Counted from the stretch's first letter, positions 26,475 through 36,017 are shown. The stretch: DNA of 64,000 bases from SZUA-36 sp963759155 (GCA_963759155.1 CAVWXX010000019.1:186001-250000); one strand, 5' to 3'. The notes: a model not told the origin generated them from the letters alone. Numbers and translations: made by a program.

Positions 26475-27818
26475 CTATCGGCGAACCACTCCTGAACGCC
26501 CATAAGACTTCAGGTTTGCCTTCTTCATCAGGTTATCGTACTTGTGCGATATCAGATGAGCCTGTACCTGGGCAATAAAGTCCATGATGACAACCACAAC
26601 AATAAGCACTGAAGTACCACCAAAATAAAATGGAACAGACCAAATCACTCTCAGAATATCCGGCAACAGACACACTGCCACCAGGTATAAAGAGCCAACC
26701 ATCGTCAACCGGGTCAATACATTATCAATGTAATCCGCCGTATGACGCCCGGGACGAATACCGGGAATAAACGCACCGGACTTCTTCAGGTTGTCTGCTG
26801 TTTCTTTGGAGTTAAAAACCAACGCCGTATAAAAGAAACAGAAAAATATAATCAGTGATGAATACAACAGCGTATAGGGCAAATTGCCCGGTGTTAATGC
26901 TGCCGAAACATCGGTTAGCCAGCCAAGATTCTCCGTCGTTGAAAACCACGTTGCCAGTGTCGAAGGGAAGATCACCAGGCTTGAGGCAAAAATTGCCGGA
27001 ATTACACCAGACATATTCAGCTTAAGCGGTAAATGTGTTGCTTGATTCTGATAAGCAACCCGACCTTGACGTTGCGCGTAGTTAACCGTGATACGACGCT
27101 GACCACGCTCTACCCTTACGATGAAATATACAACACCTATAACAAGAGCGAGAATGAACAGGGTCGCTGGTATGCTTAGCTGACCGGTATTAACCAACTC
27201 CAATGTTCCTGCAATGGCGCTCGGCAATCCCGCAACAATACCTGCGAAAATGATTAACGAAATACCATTACCCACGCCGCGCTCAGTGATTTGTTCACCA
27301 AGCCACATCAAAAACAGCGTACCAGCGGTCAATGTAACCACCGCCGTGAACACAAAGCCGAAGCCGGGAGCGAACACCATTGAAGCCTGGCCTTGTAATG
27401 CCAGCGCCACACTACCCGCCTGAACACCCGCAAGTATCACCGTAAATATACGTGTGTACTGGGTGATTTTTTGACGGCCGCTTGAACCTTCTTTCTTCAA
27501 CTGTTGCAATTGCGGTAAAGCACTACTCATCAACTGCATGATAATTGAAGCCGAAATATACGGCATCACACCCAAAGCAAACAATGAGAAACGCTCCAGG
27601 GCTCCACCGGTAAACAGGTTAAACACATCAATGATGGTTCCCTGCTGTGAATCCATGAATTGCAACAATGCTTGCGGGTTAACACCGGGAACCGGAATAA
27701 AGGTACCGATGCGATACACGATCAGTGCCGCAAAAACGAACAGTAAACGCTGGCGCAATTCGGTCAAGCGACCGATGCCACCAAGCGTGTCTGCAACTTG
27801 TGAAGGCGTCTTCGCCAT
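26475..27818 (-). CDS. secY: Protein translocase channel subunit SecY
   Basis: 447-residue inner-membrane channel protein with ten hydrophobic segments. Typical blocks: GTFIPVPGVNP in segment 1, MPYISASIIMQL, GNGISLIIF and the cytoplasmic loop GIRPGRHTADYID. Its start overlaps the rplO stop by one base. The 106-base gap before rpmJ contains two small hairpins and no gene. Confidence 0.98.
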   Translation of the reverse strand: MAKTPSQVADTLGGIGRLTELRQRLLFVFAALIVYRIGTFIPVPGVNPQALLQFMDSQQGTIIDVFNLFTGGALERFSLFALGVMPYISASIIMQLMSSALPQLQQLKKEGSSGRQKITQYTRIFTVILAGVQAGSVALALQGQASMVFAPGFGFVFTAVVTLTAGTLFLMWLGEQITERGVGNGISLIIFAGIVAGLPSAIAGTLELVNTGQLSIPATLFILALVIGVVYFIVRVERGQRRITVNYAQRQGRVAYQNQATHLPLKLNMSGVIPAIFASSLVIFPSTLATWFSTTENLGWLTDVSAALTPGNLPYTLLYSSLIIFFCFFYTALVFNSKETADNLKKSGAFIPGIRPGRHTADYIDNVLTRLTMVGSLYLVAVCLLPDILRVIWSVPFYFGGTSVLIVVVVIMDFIAQVQAHLISHKYDNLMKKANLKSYGRSGVVRR

Positions 27819-28249
27819 TATTCGACCTTTCCACCTGCCGCTTCGATAGCCGCTTGCGCACCCTTGGTAACAGCCAGGCCCTTAATTGTCACTGCCCGGC
27901 CAACTTCACCGGTATTAATAACTTTCACCTTACGTGCATCGTGTTTGACGATACCTGCCTTCTTCAGTGCTTCCATATCGATCACGTCAACATCCATCGC
28001 TGCGATGTGATAAAGACGAACTTCCGCATTGTAGCGCGAAGTAAATGATGCAAAGCCCCGCTTTGGCAAGCGACGTTGCAATGGCATCTGACCGCCTTCA
28101 AAACCGACCTTGTGAAAACCACCGGAGCGGGACTTCTGACCCTTATGTCCGCGACCAGCTGTCTTTCCGTCAGTGGAGCCGATACCACGGCCAACACGTT
28201 TACGGTTCTTTTTGCTGCCTTCAGCAGGACTTATCGTATTCAATTTCAT
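27818..28249 (-). CDS. rplO: 50S ribosomal protein L15
   Basis: 143 residues; the glycine-rich basic N terminus RVGRGIGSTDGKTAGRGHKGQKSR, seen as GRGHKGQKSRSGG, is diagnostic. Overlaps secY by one base in the spc operon. Confidence 0.97.
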   Translation of the reverse strand: MKLNTISPAEGSKKNRKRVGRGIGSTDGKTAGRGHKGQKSRSGGFHKVGFEGGQMPLQRRLPKRGFASFTSRYNAEVRLYHIAAMDVDVIDMEALKKAGIVKHDARKVKVINTGEVGRAVTIKGLAVTKGAQAAIEAAGGKVE

Positions 28250-28285
28250 GTCTGTACTTTCCTTTCAAACAGGCTCGCAGAAGGG

Positions 28286-28474
28286 TTAAACCTCTTCCAC
28301 TCGTACCATGTAATAAACCTTGTTAACCATTCCGCGTACTGAAGGTGTATCTTCCAGTGTCACGGTCTGGTGCATGCGCTTGAGACCGAGTCCACGAACG
28401 CACTCTCTGTGTTTGGGCTGAGCACCAATCGGTGAACGCACCAACGTTACATTAATCTGTTCTTTCTTAGCCAT
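28286..28474 (-). CDS. rpmD: 50S ribosomal protein L30
   Basis: 62 residues, the short bacterial L30, with VTLVRSPIGAQPKHRE and GLGLKRMHQTV. Placed 8 bases after rpsE and before rplO as usual. Confidence 0.97.
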   Translation of the reverse strand: MAKKEQINVTLVRSPIGAQPKHRECVRGLGLKRMHQTVTLEDTPSVRGMVNKVYYMVRVEEV

Positions 28475-28482
28475 TTTTCTAC

Positions 28483-28995
28483 TCAGCTGTGGTTCGCCAT
28501 GATCTCGTCAACTGTCTTGCCGCGTTTGGCAGCAATTGACTCCGGATTGTGCATGTTCTTCAGACCTTTGATGGTCGCTCTAACCAGGTTAATCGGTGTA
28601 TTGGAACCAACACTTTTCGCCAGTACGTTATGAACACCCACCGTTTCCAGTACAGCACGCATCGCGCCACCGGCAATAACGCCTGTACCTTCAGACGCAG
28701 GCTGCATGTAGACCTTTGAGCCACTATGCGTGGATTTAACCGGATGCCACAAGGTTCCATCTTTAAGAGAAATTGTCACCATATCACGGCGAGCCTTCTC
28801 CATGGCTTTCTGGATAGCGATAGGAACTTCCTTCGCTTTACCATAACCAAAACCAACCTTACCGTTACCATCACCAACGACAGTCAGCGCTGTAAAGCTG
28901 AACACACGTCCACCTTTCACAACTTTGGCAACCCTGTTGACGGCTACCAGCTTTTCCAGCATCCCGTCGCCGTTATCTTTGTCCATTCTCGACAT
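28483..28995 (-). CDS. rpsE: 30S ribosomal protein S5
   Basis: 170 residues. The N-terminal RNA-binding domain has VNRVAKVVKGGRVFSF and VGDGNGKVGFGYGKAKEVP, the region where spectinomycin-resistance changes arise in other species; it reads as wild type here. Confidence 0.98.
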   Translation of the reverse strand: MSRMDKDNGDGMLEKLVAVNRVAKVVKGGRVFSFTALTVVGDGNGKVGFGYGKAKEVPIAIQKAMEKARRDMVTISLKDGTLWHPVKSTHSGSKVYMQPASEGTGVIAGGAMRAVLETVGVHNVLAKSVGSNTPINLVRATIKGLKNMHNPESIAAKRGKTVDEIMANHS

Positions 28996-29033
28996 TTTTA
29001 TACCTGCTATTCTGATTCAGTCAGTGGGGCGAA

Positions 29034-29387
29034 TTAAAATTTAAGCCCGCCTTCGCGTGCAGCATCGGCCAATTCTGCGATTCTACCGTGGTAACGGTAA
29101 CCGGAACGGTCAAAAGCCACATCTGTAATGCCTGCAGCCACTGCCTTTTCAGCTACTGCCTTGCCAACGGCCTTGGCGGCATCCTTATTACTGGTGCCTT
29201 TCAAGCCGGAGCGCACATCTTTTTGCACCGTAGAGGCTGCAGCAATAACGCTGCCGCCTTCTGGCGCAATAATCTGTGCGTATATGTGACGTCCACTACG
29301 GTGAACGGTCAAACGGGCTACGCCCAACCGACGAATGTGTGAGCGGGTTTTCTTCGCCCTGCGCAAACGTGCTGTTTTCTTATCCAT
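29034..29387 (-). CDS. rplR: 50S ribosomal protein L18
   Basis: 117 residues, a 5S rRNA-binding protein. Family features: RLGVARLTVHRSGRHIYAQII near 20-40 and FDRSGYRYHGRI near the C terminus. Confidence 0.97.
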   Translation of the reverse strand: MDKKTARLRRAKKTRSHIRRLGVARLTVHRSGRHIYAQIIAPEGGSVIAAASTVQKDVRSGLKGTSNKDAAKAVGKAVAEKAVAAGITDVAFDRSGYRYHGRIAELADAAREGGLKF

Positions 29388-29444
29388 TACTCATTCCTCT
29401 TAAGTAAGCCGGGTCTTATCAGAACGACCCATTAAAGACCTGAT

Positions 29445-29972
29445 TTAAGCCTTCTTGGCTTCCTTCCTGGCTACTCTTTCATCTGCATAACGTACACCCT
29501 TGCCCTTATAAGGCTCAGGTGGGCGGTACGCACGTATTTCTGCAGCAACCTGACCGACTTTTTGCTTGTCACAACCACTGACGATTATCTCTGTCTGTGA
29601 CGGTGTTTCAATCGTGATGCCTTCAGGTGCGGTGTAGTCAATCGGGTGAGAAAAACCCAGTGCCAGGTTCAGCGTCTTGCCCTGAACTTGCGCACGGTAG
29701 CCCACACCAACCAACTGCAATTTCTTCTGGAAACCAGTGCTGACACCGGTCACCATATTTCCGACCAGGGCCCGGAATGTACCGGCCATGGACAGATTTT
29801 TTTCGTCTTCGTTTTTCACCAGGTACTCGCCATTGACTTCATCAAAGCTGATGCCTGGATATAAAGCCAACTCTAGAGTGCCCTTTGGACCTTTCACATT
29901 TAGTTGCGAACCGCTGATGTTAATAGCTACACCGGAAGGCAATGTAATTGGATTTTTGGCTACGCGTGACAT
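29445..29972 (-). CDS. rplF: 50S ribosomal protein L6
   Basis: 175 residues; the L6 double domain with the diagnostic C-terminal RPPEPYKGKGVRYADE. In the spc operon between rpsH and rplR. Confidence 0.98.
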   Translation of the reverse strand: MSRVAKNPITLPSGVAINISGSQLNVKGPKGTLELALYPGISFDEVNGEYLVKNEDEKNLSMAGTFRALVGNMVTGVSTGFQKKLQLVGVGYRAQVQGKTLNLALGFSHPIDYTAPEGITIETPSQTEIIVSGCDKQKVGQVAAEIRAYRPPEPYKGKGVRYADERVARKEAKKA

Positions 29973-29998
29973 AGGTATCTCCTAATTCTGAACAGGCT

Positions 29999-30394
29999 CT
30001 AGGCCACGTAACAAATGATTTCGCCGCCATGGCCGGCGTCACGCGCTGCCACATCGGTCATATAACCACGAGAAGTACTGACAATTGCAATACCCAGGCC
30101 ATCGAGTACACGGGGCAATTCATCCTTGCCACGGTAAATACGCAGACCAGGCCGGCTCGCACGCTTGATGTTGTCGATCACGCCGCGCCCTTCGAAGTAT
30201 TTAAGTGTTACTTCAAGGTTTGGCTTGCCATTGTTCTCATCCACACGAAAGTCCGTGATGTAACCCTCTTCTTTCAGAACAGCGGCTATACCTACTTTAG
30301 CTTTCGAATTCGGCATGCTTACCGAAACTTTATTGGCTGACTGTGCATTCCTGATACGGGTCAGCATGTCGGCAATCGGATCACTCATACTCAT
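29999..30394 (-). CDS. rpsH: 30S ribosomal protein S8
   Basis: 131 residues; DPIADMLTRIRNAQ at the N terminus and VSTSRGYMTDVAARDAGHGG-type C terminus. The start at 30394 gives MSMSDPIADML, which matches the family. In E. coli S8 represses the spc operon at rplE. Confidence 0.98.
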   Translation of the reverse strand: MSMSDPIADMLTRIRNAQSANKVSVSMPNSKAKVGIAAVLKEEGYITDFRVDENNGKPNLEVTLKYFEGRGVIDNIKRASRPGLRIYRGKDELPRVLDGLGIAIVSTSRGYMTDVAARDAGHGGEIICYVA

Positions 30395-30449
30395 GATTTA
30401 ATACCTTGTTTCAAATTTACAGCGGGTCAAAAGACCTGCTTGATACCTG

Positions 30450-30755
30450 TTACCAACTGGCCTTTCTCAGCCCAGGCACATCACCGCGCATTGTTGCTTC
30501 GCGCAGCTTGTTCCGGGACAGGCCGAATTTACGATAGAACCCGCGAGGGCGCCCCGTGATCTGACAACGGTTACGTTGCCGTGCAGGGCTTGAATCCCTG
30601 GGCAATTTTTGCAGCGCAAACATTGCCTCCTGCTTCTCTTCAAACCCAACTTCCGGGTTTGCGACGATTGCCTTGAGTTCGGTGCGCTTGTTAGCGTATT
30701 TTGCTACCAGCTTGGTGCGCCGCTTCTCGCGATTAATCATGGATACTTTTGCCAT
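30450..30755 (-). CDS. rpsN: 30S ribosomal protein S14
   Basis: 101 residues, the long zinc-free form: the C-terminal region RCQITGRPRGFYRKFGLSRN lacks the CxxC pairs of the zinc form. Located between rplE and rpsH. Confidence 0.98.
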   Translation of the reverse strand: MAKVSMINREKRRTKLVAKYANKRTELKAIVANPEVGFEEKQEAMFALQKLPRDSSPARQRNRCQITGRPRGFYRKFGLSRNKLREATMRGDVPGLRKASW

Positions 30756-30769
30756 GTTAAGGTCCTTAC

Positions 30770-31312
30770 CTATTTATCTTTGAACGGAAAATTGAATGCC
30801 TGTAACAGCGCAAGACCTTCCGCATCGGTTCGTGCACTCGTGGTTATGGTGATATCCATACCGCGAATGGTGTCAATTTTGTCGAAGTCGATTTCAGGGA
30901 ACATGATTTGCTCCGTGATACCAAAACTGTAGTTTCCATTACCGTCAAAGGATTTACGGTTCAGTCCGCGGAAATCCCGAATACGTGGAATGGAGATATT
31001 TACCAGGCGGTCCAGAAACTCGTACATGCGTTCACGACGCAAAGTAACCTTACAACCGACCGGCCAGCCATCACGAATCTTGAATGACGCAACTGACTTG
31101 CGTGATTTAATGACGATCGGCTTCTGACCCGATATGGCGGTCATATCATCGGTTGCATGACCCATAACTTTCTTGTCGGTCACTGCCTCACCTACGCCCA
31201 TATTCAACGTAATCTTGGTGATTTTTGGCACTTCCATGACGTTTTTAAGCTCAAGCTTTTCCATCAATTGCGCGACAAGCGTATCTTTGTATTGTGTTTG
31301 TAATCTGGACAT
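30770..31312 (-). CDS. rplE: 50S ribosomal protein L5
   Basis: 180 residues, a 5S rRNA-binding protein contacting P-site tRNA. Blocks: KITLNMGVGEAV, GQKPIVIKSRKSVASFKIR and RIRDFRGLN. It is 11 bases after rplX. Confidence 0.98.
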   Translation of the reverse strand: MSRLQTQYKDTLVAQLMEKLELKNVMEVPKITKITLNMGVGEAVTDKKVMGHATDDMTAISGQKPIVIKSRKSVASFKIRDGWPVGCKVTLRRERMYEFLDRLVNISIPRIRDFRGLNRKSFDGNGNYSFGITEQIMFPEIDFDKIDTIRGMDITITTSARTDAEGLALLQAFNFPFKDK

Positions 31313-31323
31313 TTTACTGATCT

Positions 31324-31641
31324 CTAGATATCAACGGCTTCGCCGGTAGATTTGTAAACGCGAACCTTGTTGCCGTCTTCCAGTGATTTAAAACCGACGC
31401 GGTCAGCCTTACCGGTTACCGGGTTAAACATAGCCACGTTGGAAATATGAATCGGCGCCTCTCTTTCGACAATACCACCCGGCTTGTTACGGCCTGGATC
31501 AGGTTTTGTATGACGCTTGATCATATTCACGTTTTCAACAAGCAAACGATCGGAATCAAGGACCTGGAGTACATGACCCCGGGTGCCTTTGCTGCGACCG
31601 GTTATGACGATCACTTCATCGCCTTTATGTATACGTTTCAT
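31324..31641 (-). CDS. rplX: 50S ribosomal protein L24
   Basis: 105 residues; KOW motif in the N-terminal half (IHKGDEVIVITGRSKGTRG), an assembly initiator of the large subunit. It is 16 bases after rplN. Confidence 0.97.
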   Translation of the reverse strand: MKRIHKGDEVIVITGRSKGTRGHVLQVLDSDRLLVENVNMIKRHTKPDPGRNKPGGIVEREAPIHISNVAMFNPVTGKADRVGFKSLEDGNKVRVYKSTGEAVDI

Positions 31642-31657
31642 TTCTTACTCCTCCCGC

Positions 31658-32026
31658 TTAAAGCACTTCAGGTGCAAGCGAGACAATCTTCATAAACTGC
31701 TCTGAACGCAGCTCACGCGTAACCGGTCCAAAGATACGGGTACCGATGGGTTCCAGTTTGGCGTTCAGCAACACAGCTGCATTACCATCAAACCGGATAA
31801 GGGAACCATCATTGCGACGCACACCTTTTCTTGTGCGCACAACCACAGCGTTATATACCTCGCCTTTCTTTACTTTACCGCGAGGAATCGCATCCTTGAC
31901 GGTCACCTTGATGATGTCACCAATATGCGCATAACGACGCTTAGAACCACCAAGCACTTTTATACACATCACACGGCGTGCACCGCTGTTGTCTGCGGCT
32001 GTCAGCATGGACTGCATCTGAATCAT
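31658..32026 (-). CDS. rplN: 50S ribosomal protein L14
   Basis: 122 residues; MIQMQSMLTAADNSGARRVM and RTRKGVRRNDGSLIRFDGNA are diagnostic. First gene of the spc block, 33 bases after rpsQ; no separate promoter was identified there. Confidence 0.98.
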   Translation of the reverse strand: MIQMQSMLTAADNSGARRVMCIKVLGGSKRRYAHIGDIIKVTVKDAIPRGKVKKGEVYNAVVVRTRKGVRRNDGSLIRFDGNAAVLLNAKLEPIGTRIFGPVTRELRSEQFMKIVSLAPEVL

Positions 32027-32059
32027 TTTAGTATTCTCCGGTTCTAACCGATGGTCGGG

Positions 32060-32320
32060 CTACTGTGCCCGTTCCAGAATCTCAATTACCCGCCAACTCT
32101 TCGATTTCGAGAGAGGACGGCACTCGGCGATCATTACTTTATCGCCTTCTCCACAACTGTTGTCTTCGTCATGCGCAAGAACCTTGGTGGAGCGCTTAAT
32201 GTATTTTCCATACAGTGCATGCTTAATCTGACGTTCGATCAGCACGGACACACTCTTGTCCATTTTATTGCTGACAACACGACCGGTCTGCGTGCGTTTG
32301 ATTTCTTGTGTAGTAGTCAT
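32060..32320 (-). CDS. rpsQ: 30S ribosomal protein S17
   Basis: 86 residues with the OB-fold segment GRVVSNKMDKSVSVLIERQIKH in part (VVSNKMDKSVSV). Overlaps the rpmC stop by 4 bases, a coupled ATGA-type junction. Confidence 0.97.
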   Translation of the reverse strand: MTTTQEIKRTQTGRVVSNKMDKSVSVLIERQIKHALYGKYIKRSTKVLAHDEDNSCGEGDKVMIAECRPLSKSKSWRVIEILERAQ

Positions 32321-32520
32321 GCCGCATTACCTTCTACTGATTTTTGAGTCATGACAGTCTTGACCCGCGCAATATCCCGACGGACACGGCGCAACTCATT
32401 GACATTGGTCATTTGACCCATTCCTTTCTGCATTCTTAAGTTGAACTGTTCCTGCAACAAACGATTAAGTTCGTCACGCAATTCAACCTCCGTCTTGGTT
32501 TTCATTAAATTCACGTCCAT
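32317..32520 (-). CDS. rpmC: 50S ribosomal protein L29
   Basis: 67 residues; LLQEQFNLRMQ and VRRDIARVKT identify L29 at the exit tunnel. I keep the ATG at 32520, which shares one base with the rplP stop and puts LLQEQF at residue 21 as in E. coli; an internal ATG at 32505 is possible. Confidence 0.95.
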   Translation of the reverse strand: MDVNLMKTKTEVELRDELNRLLQEQFNLRMQKGMGQMTNVNELRRVRRDIARVKTVMTQKSVEGNAA

Positions 32521-32933
32521 TACATCACCGACCTGGATACAAAGGTTGTTTTAACCGCCAGTTTGGCCGCAGCCAGGCGGAAGGCCTCACGGGCTTGTTC
32601 TTCAGAAACACCCTGGATTTCATAAAGCATACGGCCGGGCTGAATAGCAGCAACCCAATACTCTACGTTACCCTTACCCTTACCCATACGAACTTCTACA
32701 GGCTTTTTGGTCATTGGCTTGTCTGGAAACACACGAATCCATAACTTTCCGCCACGTTTTACGTAACGGGTAATGGCACGACGTGCGGCTTCAATTTGAC
32801 GCGCGGTAATAAAGCCACGAGTCGTTGCCTTAAGACCAAATTCGCCAAAGCTGACGCGGTTAGCCACCTGGGCCATACCACGGTTCCGGCCTTTCATTGT
32901 CTTTCTGAATTTTGTTCTTTTTGGCTGCAACAT
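32520..32933 (-). CDS. rplP: 50S ribosomal protein L16
   Basis: 137 residues; starts MLQPKRTKFRK, which fixes the second of two tandem ATG codons as the start by family comparison. RGGKLWIRVFPDKP is the conserved core. One-base overlap with rpmC. Confidence 0.98.
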   Translation of the reverse strand: MLQPKRTKFRKTMKGRNRGMAQVANRVSFGEFGLKATTRGFITARQIEAARRAITRYVKRGGKLWIRVFPDKPMTKKPVEVRMGKGKGNVEYWVAAIQPGRMLYEIQGVSEEQAREAFRLAAAKLAVKTTFVSRSVM

Positions 32934-32944
32934 CACTCAGTCTC

Positions 32945-33622
32945 CTACTTGGCGCCTTGCTTGCTGCCAGTTTGTTCAGTCTGGGGCGCGTACAAATCAA
33001 ATACCTCACCCTTATAAATCCATACCTTGACACCCAGGATGCCGTATGTCGTCTCGGCTTCAACCACACCGTAATCAACGTCTGCACGCAGAGTATGCAA
33101 GGGCACCTGGCCTTCGCGATACCATTCGCTACGCGCAATGTCTGCACCGTTCAAACGACCGGATAATTTGACCTTGATACCCAGTGCGCCCAAACGCATG
33201 GAGTTACCAACGGCACGCTTCATGGCACGACGGAACATAATACGACGCTCAAGCTGCTGGGCAATGCCCTCTGCAACTAACTGCGCGTCCAGCTCAGGCT
33301 TGCGAATTTCGGCAACCGAAATGTGTGTAGGGACGCCCATGCGTGCCGTCACATCACGACGAAGACGTTCAATGTCCTCACCTTTCTTACCGATCACAAT
33401 ACCCGGCCTTGCCGTATGAATAGTGATACGTGCTGTTTTTGCCGGCCGCTCTATCTGTATACGACTGACCGCTGCCTGTTGCAGATGCTTTTGTAAATAC
33501 GCCCTGACCGCAAGATCAGAGTTCAGCATTTCTGCATATTCGCCACGCTCAGCATACCAGGTAGAATTCCAGTCCTTGGATATACCAAGGCGGATACCGA
33601 TTGGATGTACCTTTTGACCCAT
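32945..33622 (-). CDS. rpsC: 30S ribosomal protein S3
   Basis: 225 residues. N-terminal KH domain with GIVIGKKGEDIERLR (GXXG loop) and C-terminal S3 domain GIKVKLSGRLNGADIAR. Part of the mRNA entry channel. 11 bases before rplP. Confidence 0.98.
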   Translation of the reverse strand: MGQKVHPIGIRLGISKDWNSTWYAERGEYAEMLNSDLAVRAYLQKHLQQAAVSRIQIERPAKTARITIHTARPGIVIGKKGEDIERLRRDVTARMGVPTHISVAEIRKPELDAQLVAEGIAQQLERRIMFRRAMKRAVGNSMRLGALGIKVKLSGRLNGADIARSEWYREGQVPLHTLRADVDYGVVEAETTYGILGVKVWIYKGEVFDLYAPQTEQTGSKQGAK

Positions 33623-33637
33623 AATATTTGTCCCGGT

Positions 33638-33973
33638 CTATTCGCTATCGGCCACAGTCAAAGTAATATGACTGGTCCGTTTCAAAATTCGAGTGCCGCG
33701 TCCTTTTGCACGCGCTCTGCCTCGCTTCATTGTTGGGCCCTCATCAACCATGATGGTCGAGATGCTCAATTCATCAATATCCGCACCATCATTATGCTCA
33801 GCGTTAGCAATTGCAGATAGCAGTACTTTCTTAACGATATGAGCTGCCTTCTTGGTGCTGAAAGCCAGTAGTTGCTCGGCCTTTTCAACCGGCATACCAC
33901 GTACCTGATCCGCCACCAGGCGTACCTTTTGCGCAGAAATTCTTGCGCCTCTTAATTTTGCTGTTGCATTCAT
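33638..33973 (-). CDS. rplV: 50S ribosomal protein L22
   Basis: 111 residues; RISAQKVRLVADQVRG at the N terminus and the tunnel-lining beta hairpin near GPTMKRGRARAKGRGTRI. The hairpin shows no deletion of the sort linked to macrolide resistance. Confidence 0.98.
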   Translation of the reverse strand: MNATAKLRGARISAQKVRLVADQVRGMPVEKAEQLLAFSTKKAAHIVKKVLLSAIANAEHNDGADIDELSISTIMVDEGPTMKRGRARAKGRGTRILKRTSHITLTVADSE

Positions 33974-33982
33974 GGCTCTTAC

Positions 33983-34255
33983 CTACTTGGTTTTGCGGTC
34001 GCCGGAATGACCTCTAAAGGTCCGGGTCTGCGCAAATTCACCGAGTTTATGACCGATCATCTGATCATTGATCAGGATCGGTACGTGTTGTCTTCCGTTA
34101 TGTACGGCAATGGTTAACCCAACCATTTCCGGCAAAATCATTGAACGCCGTGACCACGTCTTGATCGGACGCTTGTTATTGGTCTCAATTGAGTCTGCTA
34201 CTTTCTTTGCCAAATGATGGTCAAGGAAAGGTCCTTTTTTAATCGATCTTGCCAT
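33983..34255 (-). CDS. rpsS: 30S ribosomal protein S19
   Basis: 90 residues; RSIKKGPFLDHHL and KLGEFAQTRTFRGHSGD identify S19 of the small-subunit head. 9 bases before rplV. Confidence 0.98.
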   Translation of the reverse strand: MARSIKKGPFLDHHLAKKVADSIETNNKRPIKTWSRRSMILPEMVGLTIAVHNGRQHVPILINDQMIGHKLGEFAQTRTFRGHSGDRKTK

Positions 34256-34267
34256 GTTAGCTATCCG

Positions 34268-35092
34268 TTATTTTCCAGACCGACGGACGATGTACTTGTC
34301 CGTACGCTTGTTACTGCGAGTCTTGTATCCCTTAGTCGGAACACCCCATGGTGAAACCGGATGACGGCCACCTGAAGTACGGCCTTCACCACCACCGTGC
34401 GGGTGATCGACCGGGTTCATGGCTACACCACGAACGGTCGGACGGACACCGCGCCAACGTTTCGCACCGGCTTTACCCAGTTTTTCCAGGTTGTGCTCGG
34501 AGTTCGAAACCTCGCCAATGGTTGCACGACAGCGTGTTGGAATCTTACGCATCTCGCCGGAACGCAACCTCAGGGTCGCATACTCGCCTTCACGCGCTAC
34601 CAACTGAACTGCTGCACCGGCACTACGTGCGATCTGTGCACCTTTACCTGGCTTCATTTCAATACAATGAACAACCGTACCTACCGGAATATTGCGCAGA
34701 GGCAAACAGTTACCTGGCTTGATAGCCGCATCACGACCGCTTTTCACCGGATCACCCGCCCGCAGGCTCTTGGGTGCAATGATGTAACGCCGTTCACCGT
34801 CCGCGTACAGAACCAACGCAATATGCGCGGTGCGGTTGGGATCATGCTCAATTCGCTCTACGCGACCATCAATACCATCTTTATCACGTTTGAAGTCAAT
34901 TACGCGGTAATGCTTCTTATGCCCACCACCAATATGACGTGTCGTTATACGGCCGGTATTATTCCGACCACCGGTACGTGATTTTTTCTCCAACAGCGCG
35001 GCATGTGGAGCACCCTTGTGAAGGTGATCGTGCTTAACTTGCACAACACCACGGCGTCCTGCTGAAGTTGGTTTTGCCTTAACAATTGCCAT
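34268..35092 (-). CDS. rplB: 50S ribosomal protein L2
   Basis: 274 residues. The ATG at 35092 (MAIVKAKPTSAGRR) matches the family start; in-frame codons at 35095-35098 precede it. The conserved MNPVDHPHGGGEGR near the C terminus is the peptidyl-transferase-proximal loop. Confidence 0.98.
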   Translation of the reverse strand: MAIVKAKPTSAGRRGVVQVKHDHLHKGAPHAALLEKKSRTGGRNNTGRITTRHIGGGHKKHYRVIDFKRDKDGIDGRVERIEHDPNRTAHIALVLYADGERRYIIAPKSLRAGDPVKSGRDAAIKPGNCLPLRNIPVGTVVHCIEMKPGKGAQIARSAGAAVQLVAREGEYATLRLRSGEMRKIPTRCRATIGEVSNSEHNLEKLGKAGAKRWRGVRPTVRGVAMNPVDHPHGGGEGRTSGGRHPVSPWGVPTKGYKTRSNKRTDKYIVRRSGK

Positions 35093-35104
35093 AACCAAAT
35101 ATCC

Positions 35105-35407
35105 TTAAACTGTTTCCCCGCCCAGGAAGTCAATAACTTGTCCTTCCTGTACGCGTACGTATGCTTTTTTCCAGTCGTTACGCTTACCGGCACGGAGCTT
35201 GAATGTCTTGCTCTTGCCTTTAACATTAACAATGCGAACCGACTCAACATTAACCTCGAACAACTTTTCAACGGCGTTCTTGATCTCTTCTTTATTTGAA
35301 TCGGTAGTTACTTTAAAAACGTACTGATTACTGCTTTCACCGACCCTGGTTGACTTTTCAGTCATCCGAGGAGAAAGCAAAACTTTGTATAAGCGTTCAG
35401 TGCTCAT
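35105..35407 (-). CDS. rplW: 50S ribosomal protein L23
   Basis: 100 residues; RLYKVLLSPRMTEKS and the C-terminal KKAYVRVQEG region. The ATG at 35407 overlaps the rplD stop (ATGA) and has AGGAG 9 bases upstream, which decides it over a GTG at 35416. L23 is the docking site for SRP and trigger factor. Confidence 0.97.
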   Translation of the reverse strand: MSTERLYKVLLSPRMTEKSTRVGESSNQYVFKVTTDSNKEEIKNAVEKLFEVNVESVRIVNVKGKSKTFKLRAGKRNDWKKAYVRVQEGQVIDFLGGETV

Positions 35408-36006
35408 CCCAGCCACTCCTCAATTTTCTTGACTGCATCGACAGTCATGATCACTTTGTCCGCAGCTACCAGGCTGACAGGATCCAGACCGGCAACATCC
35501 AATGCGTAGACACCGGGAATGTTACGTGTCGCCAGAAAGAGATTACCCTCAACTTCAGGAGTAACGATCAAACCTTTCTTAAAATCCAGTTTGCCCAGCT
35601 TTTCAAGCAATTCGCTGGTTTTCGGTGCGCTGAGCTCAAAGGAGTCCAGTACCACCAAACGTTCCTGACGAACCAACTCGGAAAGTATGGCCTGCAATGC
35701 ACCACGGTACATTTTGCGGTTAACCTTTTGCGTGTGATCCTGAGGACGGGCAGCAAACGTTTGGCCACCACCGCGCCACAGGGGGCTACGGATCGTACCT
35801 GCACGTGCTCTACCAGTACCTTTTTGACGCCAGGGCCTTTTACCACCACCACGAACATCGGAACGATTCTTTTGCGCCTTGGTTCCGGCACGCCCACCTG
35901 CCAAATAAGCAGTGACGACCTGGTGAACCAGGGCTTCGGAAAAATCGCGGCCAAATGTCGCGCTTGATACTTCGATTGCGTTTCCGCCTGCAACTGCGAG
36001 TTCCAT
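35404..36006 (-). CDS. rplD: 50S ribosomal protein L4
   Basis: 200 residues; RGGGKRPWRQKGTGRARAG, the tunnel extension, is seen as KRPWRQKGTGRARAG near 55-70. Three ATG codons in tandem precede the gene; the third (36006) has the best spacing from GAGGAG. In related bacteria L4 represses the S10 operon. Confidence 0.97.
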   Translation of the reverse strand: MELAVAGGNAIEVSSATFGRDFSEALVHQVVTAYLAGGRAGTKAQKNRSDVRGGGKRPWRQKGTGRARAGTIRSPLWRGGGQTFAARPQDHTQKVNRKMYRGALQAILSELVRQERLVVLDSFELSAPKTSELLEKLGKLDFKKGLIVTPEVEGNLFLATRNIPGVYALDVAGLDPVSLVAADKVIMTVDAVKKIEEWLG

Positions 36007-36017
36007 CATCATTCTCC

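Noticed and set aside
26435..26475. Two small hairpins after secY (CCGAT/ATCGG and GCATGG/CCATGC) as a terminator
   Set aside because: Short stems without a T-run, inside an operon that continues into rpmJ.
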